Translations under genes and position numbers: made by a program
Notes under the pieces: model-generated
Seen by the model: the letters and a program-made list of their open reading frames with translations, nothing else
Database searches by the model: none
Told to the model about the DNA's origin: nothing
In this document: positions 1 to 8,567 of the stretch, in pieces
How positions within the stretch are numbered: position 1 is the first letter of the stretch
How the letters are laid out: each line of letters opens with the position of its first letter
Assembly (NCBI RefSeq): GCF_963422545.1
Contig: NZ_OY730259.1
Span: forward strand, 1 to 64,000
DNA: 64,000 bases
DNA from: an uncultured Flavobacterium sp.
GTDB lineage: Bacteria; Bacteroidota; Bacteroidia; Flavobacteriales; Flavobacteriaceae
Direction of reading: 5' to 3'

Positions 1-1525
1 TAATCACGATCTAAACTACAAGATCGGCAAACATTCCTGTTCTGATGTCTCCTTTTTTTGTTTGTTCCTGTGAAAACCAGGCACTTCCTCTGGTGTACAA
101 TTCTAAAGCCGTTTTTCTGCTTAATCTACTTTCGTTATATAATTGTAAACCTCCAACAGTTTTTCCGACTGTCATCCAATACATTGAAACCCACGGATTA
201 TAACTGCTAACTCTGGTTGCATCAGAACCTCCTCCAACAGGAACTTCCATTTCAATCATTTTTTTAATTGGCGGTGTGTGTTCGGCTGCTTTTGCTCCGT
301 ATCGGTCAGTGAAATATTCTCCTTGATATGCCATTCGGCTTTGTACGGCGATACCGCCGCCCAGCAGTTTAACACGTTCAATGTTTCGTTCATCAATCGT
401 TTCGGCGTGATCAAATATCCAAGGCAATCCGTTAAACGGAATTTCCTTATTGATCTTTTCGAATACATTTAAGAACCTTGTAATACTTTCGTTATAAGTA
501 GCATGAAGTCTAAACGGCCAGCGGTTTTCAACTAAAAGACGCACTACTTTTTCAAGTTCAGCTTCCATGTTTTCAGGAAGATCAGGTCTTGGCTGTAGAA
601 AATCTTCAAAATCGGCTGCAGAAAAAACTAACATTTCACCGGCACCGTTATGACGGTACATATCATCTCCCTGATATAGTTTTACAGTATCAATCCAATC
701 CTCAAAATCTTCAAATTCGTTTTTTGGTTTTTGAGTAAAAAGGTTGTAGGCAATTCTAACCGTTAATTGTTTTTTTTCATTCAATTCGTTGACTACTTTA
801 TAATCGTCAGGAAAATTCTGAAAACCTCCACCGGCATCAATAACACTTGTAATCCCAAAACGATTCAATTCTTTCATGAAATGACGAGTAGAATTGATTT
901 GATGTTCGTAAGAAAGTGTTGGACCTTTTGCCAAAGTCGAATACAAAATCATGGCATTTGGCGTAGCGATAATAAGTCCGGTTGGTTCTCCATTAGAATC
1001 TCTTTCAATTTGTCCTCCCGGAGGTGCCGGCGTATTTTTAGTATAACCAACTGCTTTTAGTGCTGCCCTGTTCATAATAGCACGATCATATAAATGCAGA
1101 ATAAAAACCGGAGTGTCAGGAGCAATTGCATTGATTTCTTCTAAAGTTGGCATTCGGCGTTCAGCAAATTGAAACTCAGACCAGCCACCAACAACACGAA
1201 CCCATTGCGGATTTGGAGTACGATCAACTTGTTCTTTTAGCATTCTAAGTGCATCTGCAAGCGAAGGAACGCCATCCCAGCGTAACTCTAAATTATAGTT
1301 TAAACCGCCTCGAATAAGGTGAATGTGCGAATCGTTGATTCCCGGAACCACTGTTTTATGTTGAAGGTCGATTATTTTGGTTTCCTCAGATGCAAATTCC
1401 ATTACGTTGCTGTCGTTTCCAACTGCAATAAATTTTCCGTCTTTGATGGCAACGGCCGTAACATTTGGTGTTTTGGAATTGAAACTATGAATTTTACCGT
1501 TGAATAAAATAAGATCTGCTTTCAT
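1..1525 (-). pseudogene. YtcJ-like metal-dependent amidohydrolase, frameshifted near its C-terminus and cut by the window edge
   Basis: The start is the ATG whose complement is at 1523-1525. The frame encodes 504 residues and stops at 11-13. The N-terminus has the small beta-sandwich typical of the amidohydrolase_3/YtcJ group, then the metal-binding DSHIHL motif near residue 65, and it ends in GMFADLVV-stop. Relatives continue with a sequence like VLDRDY, which is what this DNA reads if one T is added to the TTT run just before the stop (plus-strand 14-16). The simplest reading is a one-base deletion, or a sequencing error, with the last roughly 40-60 residues lying in another frame and off the window. 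There is no signal peptide, so it is probably cytoplasmic. The substrate is unknown; the family hydrolyses amides or related C-N bonds. It is the last gene of a minus-strand run, 7 bp after the M17-like gene. Confidence 0.72.
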
Positions 1526-1532
1526 AATTCAG

Positions 1533-2261
1533 TTATTTAGCGTTAAGTTTTGCAATTGCTTCTTTGATTCCTTCGCCGGCAACATTGTAAAAAGCAGGAC
1601 CGGCAAGCAGCGTGATTTGTGTTAATGGCTTACAGTCTGATAATTTTTTATCTTTTAAATAAGTTTGTGTTCTGTAAGCTTCAAAAGATCCTAAAACTAC
1701 ATTTGTCGCTACTAAAGCGGTTGGAGAATCGATTCCGGCATCTTTGATATCACTTGCAAAAGAATAATTACTAACACCTAAACGTAGTGCTTCGCGCATT
1801 GCTGTACTTCCTACACTAATCATTAAATCTGGTGTAAATTTATTGCGGTCACCAAGACCAATAAGTAATAATTGTTTGGATGCCAAGGTACCTTTTGGAG
1901 GTGTAATCAGTAAAGTTTCAAGGGCATGACCTGTAAATTTTCCGCTTTTGCGTAATTCGGTAATAATTCCTTTTAAGGCATCATCCAAATGTACCATTCC
2001 GTTTAAGTTTGCAGGAAGGGCTGGAGGGTTAAAAATATCACCTTCTGTGTATTCAAAAACACAGGCAACTTGTAAATCGGCTTCGGCTGTTGATGGTCCC
2101 TGAACCAATCCGTTTACGGCAACTCCGTCTACTTTTCCCCAGGTAACCTTTGTTCCAAGTGCAGCGGTTTGTGCTAAAGCAGTATTTGCAAATATTGTGA
2201 TAAAAAGAATTAGAGCAGTATATCTAAGTCTGTATTTTGAGAAAATCGATAAATTTTTCAT
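1533..2261 (-). CDS. Secreted protein with a stand-alone M17 (leucyl aminopeptidase) N-terminal domain
   Basis: This 242-residue protein has an N-terminal signal peptide (hydrophobic stretch about residues 14-30, ending near ALAQ). The rest resembles the non-catalytic macro-like N-terminal domain of M17 leucyl aminopeptidases, including the segment TLLITPPKGTLASKQLLLIG and the following LGDRNKF. The catalytic M17 C-terminal domain with its zinc ligands is absent and no neighbouring frame supplies it, so peptidase activity is unlikely. Such stand-alone domains are seen in bacteria but their role is not known to me. It sits between an outer-membrane barrel gene and the amidohydrolase gene on the same strand. 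The 155 bp upstream contain a palindrome but no clear promoter. Confidence 0.7.
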   Translation of the reverse strand: MKNLSIFSKYRLRYTALILFITIFANTALAQTAALGTKVTWGKVDGVAVNGLVQGPSTAEADLQVACVFEYTEGDIFNPPALPANLNGMVHLDDALKGIITELRKSGKFTGHALETLLITPPKGTLASKQLLLIGLGDRNKFTPDLMISVGSTAMREALRLGVSNYSFASDIKDAGIDSPTALVATNVVLGSFEAYRTQTYLKDKKLSDCKPLTQITLLAGPAFYNVAGEGIKEAIAKLNAK

Positions 2262-2315
2262 AGTTCTGAATTTTAGGTAACGTTAGTGTGATCGTGAAAA
2301 ATATTTAAGGCATAG

Positions 2316-2333
2316 TCCCGATAGCTATCGGGA
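2316..2333. repeat. Perfect 18-bp palindrome TCCCGATAGCTATCGGGA
   Basis: The palindrome lies between the M17-like gene and the alginate-export-type gene. Its core is related to the GCTATCG/CGATAGC arms of the hairpin repeats at 11588-11708. Palindromes of this kind are common in intergenic flavobacterial DNA; no T-run follows on either strand, so it is unlikely to be a normal terminator. Confidence 0.7.
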
Positions 2334-2416
2334 TAGATTTATATTCTGAAATGAATAAAAAAGAATATTAAAAGAAACTAGTTTCTAATATAGCTATATG
2401 TTTAAATCAATTGTTG

Positions 2417-3814
2417 TTAAAATTTAAATCCTAGTCTGGCATTAAAGAAAACACCGTCTTTAGAATTTGGAATGATATCGTCGATAAAGGCACCGGTTTT
2501 AAAATATTGAATACCGCTTACGACAGAAATATATTTGTTTACACTATAAGTAAAATTGGCAAGATAAGCTGTCCCCATATAGCGTTCTGTCGAAGAACTT
2601 CCGCGAAGATTCAGTGTGCCACTTGGTCTGTAAACACCATCCTGTAGTGAATATCTCCAGTTAAAAACCATATCGAGTTGCATTTTTAACTGTGGTAATA
2701 AATCCATGGTGGCGTATGGATGAATATCTATAAGGTTTACCGGGCCCACTTGCGGACTGAAACCAAAATAGCCTCCTTTTGGATATAACGGATTGAACGT
2801 TTGCAAACTTCCGTCACCTTGATTTTTATCACCTGAAATATAATCATTTCGCAGGTTTATTGTGGGCTTAAATTTCACGTTTTCAAAAGAATAGCCAATA
2901 TCAATCGATCCTGTCCACGCGTTTATGTCGCCAGAACCAAAAGAACCAAATTGATATGCCGCTTCCAGATTATAAATAAAACCTCCACCATATTTCCAAA
3001 ATCTTGTGCCAATGGTATGTCGTTTTTCTGGAGCGATTCCTTCTTCAAACAGCGATTCGTCTCTCCTGAATCCGAGGTAATAAAGATCAAGATTTCCTGC
3101 TTTTGGAAATATTATTTTAGAATAAACTCCCCAAAGATTAAGCTGTTTCGACATTTTATTATCAAAAACTCCTGTGTAAACGGTATCCGCCATCATGGCA
3201 AATCCGTCAATCGAGAATCGGGCAGAGGAGTACATTATTTTTCCCCCTGTAAAATAAAGTCTCGCATTTGGACCTTCTCTAACCGAAATCAATCTTCCGG
3301 AACCATAATCTAATTCTTGTCTACCGGCGCGAATAGTTAGCTTTTTATCTTCTTTCTGATATAAATTGACATCTAAAAAAAGATTCTGAACATTCAATTG
3401 ATCTTCGTCTATACCACGTGGACCATTGATTCGTCCGTTTTGTAAAGCACTTCGTAATTGTGCAAATACTCTAAAGGTTTTTCCTAAATGAAGATCGGTA
3501 TGAAGATCATAACGCTGTAATAAAAAGTTGTTGTGACCAATATTAAGTCTTCCCCAGTCTTCATTGTCGAAATCAACATATTCATATCGGGCTTCACCTC
3601 CAAGAGACATATAAAAATCTTTCTCTTTATTTAAAGGAATGAATTTTAAATTCTGATAAAAGTTTCTGCTCGAATCTTTTAGAAATTCATAATTTTCGTC
3701 ATAGCGCAAAAGCTTAAAATTTTGTGCCGATGCGATGCTTCCAATTAATAGAAAACACATCACGATGATCCCGAAGTTCTTGTTTTTTTGCGATATGGAT
3801 TTTGATGATTCCAA
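2417..3814 (-). CDS. Alginate-export-family outer-membrane beta-barrel protein
   Basis: This 465-residue protein has a cleavable signal sequence (hydrophobic residues about 14-30, ending SIASAQ). The body alternates short aromatic-rich beta-strands and polar turns and ends in an aromatic-terminated strand (FNARLGFKF), as expected for an outer-membrane barrel. Segments such as RAGRQELDYGSGRLISVREGPN match the alginate-export (AlgE-like) family signature. Members form narrow pores; the substrate cannot be read from sequence, and no alginate lyase is nearby, so the family name should not be taken as proof of alginate transport. It lies 48 bp after the isochorismatase-like gene on the same strand and is probably co-transcribed with it. 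Confidence 0.75.
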   Translation of the reverse strand: MESSKSISQKNKNFGIIVMCFLLIGSIASAQNFKLLRYDENYEFLKDSSRNFYQNLKFIPLNKEKDFYMSLGGEARYEYVDFDNEDWGRLNIGHNNFLLQRYDLHTDLHLGKTFRVFAQLRSALQNGRINGPRGIDEDQLNVQNLFLDVNLYQKEDKKLTIRAGRQELDYGSGRLISVREGPNARLYFTGGKIMYSSARFSIDGFAMMADTVYTGVFDNKMSKQLNLWGVYSKIIFPKAGNLDLYYLGFRRDESLFEEGIAPEKRHTIGTRFWKYGGGFIYNLEAAYQFGSFGSGDINAWTGSIDIGYSFENVKFKPTINLRNDYISGDKNQGDGSLQTFNPLYPKGGYFGFSPQVGPVNLIDIHPYATMDLLPQLKMQLDMVFNWRYSLQDGVYRPSGTLNLRGSSSTERYMGTAYLANFTYSVNKYISVVSGIQYFKTGAFIDDIIPNSKDGVFFNARLGFKF

Positions 3815-3862
3815 GATAATGAAGCGTAAAAGATTTATAATAAAATGAATGAAAAAGTTGAA

Positions 3863-4495
3863 TTAGTGTTTCAACATGTTATGTGCATAATGAATTCCTA
3901 AACCATAAGATCCGCCGTATTTTGTCATTAGATTCATTACAGGAACGTATGTTTCTTCGCGTGCCCAGTCTCTTTGAAGTTCTAATAAATATTGGATAGA
4001 AGTCATTGGTTTTGCACCCGCTTGTATCATTCTTTCTATCGCGCGTTCGTGAGCTTCTTTGCTTACATCTCCACAGGCATCTGTAATAATGTAAACTTCA
4101 TAACCTTCGTCAATTGCAGATAGGGCTGGGCCAACGATGCAAACGCCTGTCCATAATCCTGCAAGCACTAATTTTTGTTTTTTTGTACCTGTAATTGCTT
4201 TATAAGCATTTTCGTCTTCCCATGTATTCATTGTTGTACGATCGATATATCCTGAAGTTGCCATTGGATAAAATTCTTCAACTTCTGGGAAAACCGGACC
4301 GGAAAAGCTTTCTTCGGCAACTGTTGTAACGATAGTAGGTACATTAAATATTTTTGATGCACCGCTAATGATAGCAACATTAGTACGCAATTCACTTAGT
4401 GCAATGCTTGTTGTAGCAAATGCCATTTGCCCTTCAAAGTCAATTAATACTAAAGCGTGGTTTTCTGGAGATAATAAGTTTACTGATGGTTTCAT
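3863..4495 (-). CDS. Isochorismatase-family cysteine hydrolase (YcaC-like)
   Basis: The protein has 210 residues and no signal peptide. It shows the family's catalytic Asp in ALVLIDFEGQMAF (D19) and the nucleophilic Cys in GLWTGVCIVGPALSA (C119), followed by the helix and strand EGYEVYIITDACGD. The arrangement fits the YcaC subgroup of isochorismatase-like hydrolases, whose natural substrate is uncertain. The extra C-terminal tail after residue 165 is also seen in that subgroup. A near-perfect 18-bp palindrome lies about 100 bp upstream of the start (4593-4610), so transcription may be controlled there. Neighbouring same-strand genes encode an alpha/beta hydrolase upstream and an outer-membrane barrel downstream. 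Confidence 0.85.
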   Translation of the reverse strand: MKPSVNLLSPENHALVLIDFEGQMAFATTSIALSELRTNVAIISGASKIFNVPTIVTTVAEESFSGPVFPEVEEFYPMATSGYIDRTTMNTWEDENAYKAITGTKKQKLVLAGLWTGVCIVGPALSAIDEGYEVYIITDACGDVSKEAHERAIERMIQAGAKPMTSIQYLLELQRDWAREETYVPVMNLMTKYGGSYGLGIHYAHNMLKH

Positions 4496-4592
4496 AAGTT
4501 TTTATATTTAATATTATTAATTAAGCCAATAAAATACCAAGTTTGTAATTTGTTGTTATATTGGTGTTTATGTTTTAAAGCAATGTTTTTCG

Positions 4593-4610
4593 TTTACGAT
4601 ATTTCGTAAA
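4593..4610. promoter_or_regulatory. 18-bp operator-like palindrome TTTACGATATTTCGTAAA
   Basis: The inverted repeat has one mismatched pair. It matches the perfect palindrome at 6326-6343 at 17 of 18 positions. It sits 98 bp upstream of the isochorismatase-like gene start and downstream of the preceding minus-strand gene, a reasonable place for a dimeric regulator. The regulator is not identified. Confidence 0.5.
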
Positions 4611-4637
4611 TTTATTATTGCTATATTGAAAATATGA

Positions 4638-4955
4638 TTAATGTGTTGAAAGCTTTTTGATCATTTCTGTAGAAATAGCGTCGGCATAAATTCCAAAAGC
4701 ACTTGTCAAAACACCTTTTATGTTATAGATTTCAGATATTATTCCATACACAATATCTTCATCACCAGGATCTGTATCTCCTTCAAAACGGAATAAATAT
4801 TCAATTTTGAATTCTTCCGGAGACATACTTTGCGTGTTATTATTATAACGGATACAGTTTTCATCAAGATTAAAGTTTTCTGTAAAACCTTGCTGATTCA
4901 GCCATTGTAAAGCTTCTGTAACGGTATCAAAGGCGGGTTGTTGAAATGAACTCAT
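4638..4955 (-). CDS. Small conserved protein, often named 'phosphoribosylpyrophosphate synthetase' without support
   Basis: This 105-residue soluble protein begins MSSFQQPAFDTVTEALQWLN and contains SPEEFKIEYLFRFEG and a C-terminal FGIYADAISTEMIKKL segment. I recognise the pattern as a small conserved family whose database name often mentions phosphoribosylpyrophosphate synthetase. At this length it has none of the PRPP-binding or ATP-binding motifs of that enzyme, so the name is probably wrong. There is no signal peptide, membrane segment or metal motif. It is encoded 70 bp after the alpha/beta hydrolase gene on the same strand. Function unknown. Confidence 0.7.
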   Translation of the reverse strand: MSSFQQPAFDTVTEALQWLNQQGFTENFNLDENCIRYNNNTQSMSPEEFKIEYLFRFEGDTDPGDEDIVYGIISEIYNIKGVLTSAFGIYADAISTEMIKKLSTH

Positions 4956-5025
4956 AATTAGAAAATTTAAAACTGCCTTTTAAAGCGAACCCTTCCAGGC
5001 AGTTTTGATTAATTTAATATTTTGC

Positions 5026-5844
5026 TTATGATTTAATAAAAGCCAAAATATCGTTATTGATTGTTTCTGCTTCTGTAGTTGGCATTCCGTGAGGAAATCC
5101 AGGATAAGAAATTAGTTTTCCGTTTTTCAATAGGTCAGCAGCTTTTGGTGCCTGATTGTAAGGAACGATCTGATCATCTTCTCCGTGTAATACTAAAACA
5201 GGAATATCTAAACTTTTTAGATCTTCTGTAAAATCTGATTCAGAGAAAGCTTTTATTCCTTCATAATGAGAAAGTACTGAGCCCATCATTCCCTGACGCC
5301 ACCAATTTTGTTTAATTCCTTCCTGAACTATTTTTCCTTCGCGGTTCCATCCGTAAAATGGAATAGGAAAATCATAAAAATATTGTGCTCTGTTAAAACC
5401 TGTACCTTGTCTTATTTCATCAAAAACAGCTAATGGCACACCTTCAGGATTTGTTTCATTTTGAATCATAATTGGTGTTACAGCACTAATTATTACCGCT
5501 TTTGCAACACGTTCTTTACCATATTTTGCTGCATAACGTATTACTTCTCCGCCACCGGTTGAGTGACCAACGTGAATCGCATTTTTTAAGTCAAGAGCAG
5601 CTGTTAATTCAGCTATGTCTGATGCATATGTTTCCATATTGTTTCCTGTTGAACTTTGGCCAGAGCGACCGTGTCCACGGCGATCATGTGCAATAACTCT
5701 GTATCCTTGTTTTAAGAAAAACATCATTTGTGCATCCCAGTCATCACTGGATAATGGCCATCCGTGGTGAAAAACGATTGGTTGTCCTGTTCCCCAATCT
5801 TTGTAAAAAATTTCTGTTCCGTCTTGTACTTTAAATGTGCTCAT
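5026..5844 (-). CDS. Alpha/beta hydrolase of the non-haem chloroperoxidase/esterase type
   Basis: The protein has 272 residues, the usual length for this family, and is predicted cytoplasmic. The oxyanion-hole segment FHHGWPLSSDDW is near residue 25. The nucleophile elbow is GHSTGGGE (S95), the acid is in LVLHGEDDQIVPY near residue 220, and the histidine is in PGFPHGMPTTEAE near 252. The RRGHGRS stretch after the second strand is typical of cofactor-free haloperoxidases, which behave as esterases or perhydrolases; the physiological substrate is unknown. It is the first gene of the minus-strand run. The 735 bp upstream hold two regulatory-looking palindromes, one far from this gene (6326-6343). 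Confidence 0.85.
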   Translation of the reverse strand: MSTFKVQDGTEIFYKDWGTGQPIVFHHGWPLSSDDWDAQMMFFLKQGYRVIAHDRRGHGRSGQSSTGNNMETYASDIAELTAALDLKNAIHVGHSTGGGEVIRYAAKYGKERVAKAVIISAVTPIMIQNETNPEGVPLAVFDEIRQGTGFNRAQYFYDFPIPFYGWNREGKIVQEGIKQNWWRQGMMGSVLSHYEGIKAFSESDFTEDLKSLDIPVLVLHGEDDQIVPYNQAPKAADLLKNGKLISYPGFPHGMPTTEAETINNDILAFIKS

Positions 5845-6325
5845 TGTTTTTAGGTTTTTTTAGATTATTAAAATTTTATTGATAAATGTCAAAATCAGGG
5901 AGGCGATTCAATCTAATTTTGATTTAATAGATGTTGTTAAATTTCTTTTACAAACTTAGACAAGGTGAAAATGGCTATCGATTAATGTAGATTAAGAAAA
6001 AAGATAATCTGGAATTCTACCTATTTTTGATATGTAAAGACACCCGCTTTATTTGAGTTGTTAATTGAAATACTGTTGAATAAAAAATCTCTTGCAGAAA
6101 TAGCTTTAACGATATGTCAAATTAATTGCTGCTAATTTTTTTGTTTATGTTGATGTTTGGAGGCTTTGTAAGAAAGATAATTTTTCTAGTTTTATACTTA
6201 CCTGTTATTTTCATGTTTACATCTTTTAAATTAATAATTGGATGCTAGACATAAGCCAATGAATGTGCCGAAAGCAAGAAATCCTTTTAAATCAAAGGTT
6301 TATAGATTTATCGGGTTATTTTTTA

Positions 6326-6343
6326 TTTACGATATATCGTAAA
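6326..6343. promoter_or_regulatory. Perfect 18-bp palindrome TTTACGATATATCGTAAA
   Basis: The symmetry extends one base further on each side, making 20 bp (6325-6344). A second copy with one change is at 4593-4610. Perfect symmetry and recurrence near one gene cluster suggest a binding site for a dimeric regulator. It lies in the divergent intergenic region, 237 bp before the lacI-type start and 482 bp before the alpha/beta hydrolase start, so the target gene is uncertain. Confidence 0.5.
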
Positions 6344-6520
6344 TTTATGGACTGAATTTTAAATAATATAAAAAGTAACATTATTTTGTATTTCAGATAT
6401 ATAAAAGTACAATTTTTACAATAAAGTATTGGACTGTAGTAGTTTATATTTGAATAAAGGAAAAAAATCTATTTTAAATTAAAGTAAATTTGATTTTATT
6501 AGAATTTAACAAATGCATAG

Positions 6521-6532
6521 ACAATGGGTTGT
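6521..6532. promoter_or_regulatory. Probable autoregulatory operator ACAATGGGTTGT before the lacI-type gene
   Basis: This differs at one position from ACAATCGGTTGT, the reverse complement of the 12-bp motif found upstream of the xylan operons. It lies 47 bp before the ATG at 6580. The lost base is in the central CG, so binding may be weaker. Autoregulation is an inference from position. Confidence 0.4.
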
Positions 6533-6579
6533 TATATCATTAAAATAATTTACATTTACTGATCTTAGTATTATAATTG

Positions 6580-7635
6580 ATGGAAGAACACAGACATGTA
6601 ACGATATATGATATTGCCGAGAAGCTTAATCTGGCTACATCAACGATTTCAAGAGCTTTAAAAGATCATCATACTATCAGTGATAAGACAATCAAAAAGG
6701 TAAAGCAGACCGCCAAGGAAATGGGTTTTGTTCCTAACACTTTGGCAGCAGGTTTACGCGGTAATAAATCAAGAACTATTGGTATTTTAATCCCAACGGT
6801 AACGCAGCCTTTTTTGTCCTCTTTAATTAGTGGTATTGAAATTGCGGCCCAAAAGTCTGAATATTCAGTTATTATTATGCAGTCGCATGATTCATACGAG
6901 ACGGAGGTGAATTTGGCCAAATCCTTATACAGCAACAGAGTAAGTGGCGTTATATGCTCACTGGCAATGGAAACCAAGGATACTTCCCATTTTAAGCAAT
7001 TTTCTAATAACAATATTCCCTTAGTATTTGTCGACAGAGTTCCCAGAGATTATGATACTTTTCGTGTTGTAATCAATAATTATCTGGCAGGCTACAAGGC
7101 AACAAAGCATTTGATAGAACAAGGATGCAAAAGAATTGCCCATTTAACTGCCGGATCAGAATTTGGCACTCTTTATAATGAGCGAAAAAGAGGGTATATC
7201 GATGCCTTATTAGAACATGAACTGCCTGTTGATGATAGTCTGATTATCAGTCTGAAAGAAATGACGTATGAAGATGGGGTAAAGGCATGCAATGAATTAT
7301 TTGATTTAAAGACTCCTCCGGATGGTCTTTTTGCGCCTGGAGATATTCTCGCAGTAAGCGCAGTGCAGACTGCTAAAAAAAGAGGTATTAAAATACCTGA
7401 AGAGTTTGCGGTTATTGGGTTTAACAATGATCCAATCTCTGAAATCATTGAGCCTAATATCTCTACTATAACACATCCTGCTGAGAAAATGGGTAAAGCT
7501 GCAGCTGAGCTGATTATCAAAAATCTAAAATCGGCGAAGGAAGAAGATGCCAAAGAAATTACATTCTTAAATACACAAGTCCTCATACGTGAATCTTCAG
7601 ATAAAAGTAAATCTTTAGGAACGGAAGTGAAATGA
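6580..7635 (+). CDS. LacI-family transcriptional regulator, candidate master regulator of the xylan genes
   Basis: I place the start at the ATG at 6580 rather than the TTG one codon earlier, giving 351 residues, the normal LacI length. The N-terminal helix-turn-helix is about residues 6-30 (TIYDIAEKLNLATSTISRAL), followed by the hinge helix NTLAAGLRG. The leucine in the hinge is the residue that LacI proteins insert at a central CG step. From about residue 63 a periplasmic-binding-protein-like effector domain follows (RTIGILIPTVTQPF, later PDGLFAPGDILAVSAVQTAKKRG and VIGFNNDPISE). The effector is unknown. Repeated 12-bp sites with a central CG lie before the xylan operons to the right and, imperfectly, before this gene. 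The araC-type gene starts 7 bp after its stop and is probably co-transcribed. Confidence 0.9.
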   Translation: MEEHRHVTIYDIAEKLNLATSTISRALKDHHTISDKTIKKVKQTAKEMGFVPNTLAAGLRGNKSRTIGILIPTVTQPFLSSLISGIEIAAQKSEYSVIIMQSHDSYETEVNLAKSLYSNRVSGVICSLAMETKDTSHFKQFSNNNIPLVFVDRVPRDYDTFRVVINNYLAGYKATKHLIEQGCKRIAHLTAGSEFGTLYNERKRGYIDALLEHELPVDDSLIISLKEMTYEDGVKACNELFDLKTPPDGLFAPGDILAVSAVQTAKKRGIKIPEEFAVIGFNNDPISEIIEPNISTITHPAEKMGKAAAELIIKNLKSAKEEDAKEITFLNTQVLIRESSDKSKSLGTEVK

Positions 7636-7642
7636 TAATAAT

Positions 7643-8479
7643 ATGTATACCATTACAATTCCTGATGAGTTGAATTTAGACAATTCGCAGCCTGTTCAAG
7701 TTTTTGATTACAGCAGTTCAAAAGAAATTGCTAAACAGCAAATCATTTTAAATCAAAATATTTTTAGTTTCCTTATTGAAGGAACTAAGGAAGTCATTTT
7801 TGATAATTCAGCTTTATCTATAGACGATTCTAAATTTCTGGTTATGAAATCCGGAAATTGTTTAATGACTGAAAAACTTTCGAATGTTTCCAATTACAGA
7901 AGTGTGCTTTTGTTTTTTACCAATGAAGTGGTATCCAGATTCATCAGAAAAATTGAATTAAACAAAATCGATTCAACAGCGTATAAATCTGTTTATGCTT
8001 TTGAATATGATGCGTTTCTAAAGCGCTTTGTACAGAGTTTGGTGGATATTTCTAAACTTTCAAAAGATATTCAGAAGAAAATCCTTGAAGTTAAGTTTGA
8101 AGAAATAATGCTTTATTTAACAGAAAAGTACGGAACAGAATTTCTTTATTCTCTGACTGTAAACAGTGACAATGTCACGCAAAAATTCATTCAGGTTATC
8201 GAAAACAGTCATCTTAATAAGTTAACACTGAAAGAATTGTCTTTTTTGTGTAATATGAGTGTATCTACATTTAAAAGAGAATTTGAAAAACATTATTCAG
8301 AATCGCCAATAAAATGGTTCCAGAATAAAAGATTGGAATTTGCCCATTATTTGCTGCAAAAGGAGAAAAAAAATCCATCTGAAATTTATTATGAAGTAGG
8401 TTACGAAAATTTGTCAAGCTTTACTCAGGCTTACAAATCAAAGTACGGCGTAACACCAAAATATCACTTGAAAAATTGA
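7643..8479 (+). CDS. AraC-family transcriptional regulator
   Basis: The protein has 278 residues. The N-terminal half (about 1-175) resembles the cupin-like sensory part of ExsA-type AraC proteins, with IFSFLIEGTKEVIF near residue 40. The C-terminal about 100 residues carry two helix-turn-helix motifs: LTLKELSFLCNMSVSTFKRE, and PSEIYYEVGYENLSSFTQAY followed by KSKYGVTPKYH. It is a cytoplasmic DNA-binding protein with no transmembrane segment. It starts 7 bp after the lacI-type stop codon. The target is unknown; the minus-strand hydrolase cluster to the left is one candidate, and the xylan genes are less likely because they carry LacI-type sites. Confidence 0.88.
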   Translation: MYTITIPDELNLDNSQPVQVFDYSSSKEIAKQQIILNQNIFSFLIEGTKEVIFDNSALSIDDSKFLVMKSGNCLMTEKLSNVSNYRSVLLFFTNEVVSRFIRKIELNKIDSTAYKSVYAFEYDAFLKRFVQSLVDISKLSKDIQKKILEVKFEEIMLYLTEKYGTEFLYSLTVNSDNVTQKFIQVIENSHLNKLTLKELSFLCNMSVSTFKREFEKHYSESPIKWFQNKRLEFAHYLLQKEKKNPSEIYYEVGYENLSSFTQAYKSKYGVTPKYHLKN

Positions 8480-8567
8480 GCTTTTAGCAACAGTTTTTGG
8501 TTCTTTCTCTAAAGTTTCTTTTGCGTTACCAAATCTAAATTTGCTTAAAATTTTAAATCAAAATAAA

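Larger units (their letters stand above)
5845..6579. other. 735-bp intergenic region between divergent genes
   Basis: The region separates the alpha/beta hydrolase gene (minus) from the lacI-type gene (plus). It holds the perfect palindrome at 6326-6343 and the near-operator at 6521-6532, listed separately. A 33-codon reading frame at 6147-6248 encodes a very hydrophobic peptide but has no supporting evidence. Nothing else convincing was found. Confidence 0.5.

Noticed and set aside
2417..3814. Alginate utilisation locus
   Set aside because: Only the barrel family name suggests it; no alginate lyase or mannuronate genes are in the window.
4638..4955. Phosphoribosylpyrophosphate synthetase
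   Set aside because: The database-style name does not fit: 105 residues, no PRPP- or ATP-binding motif.
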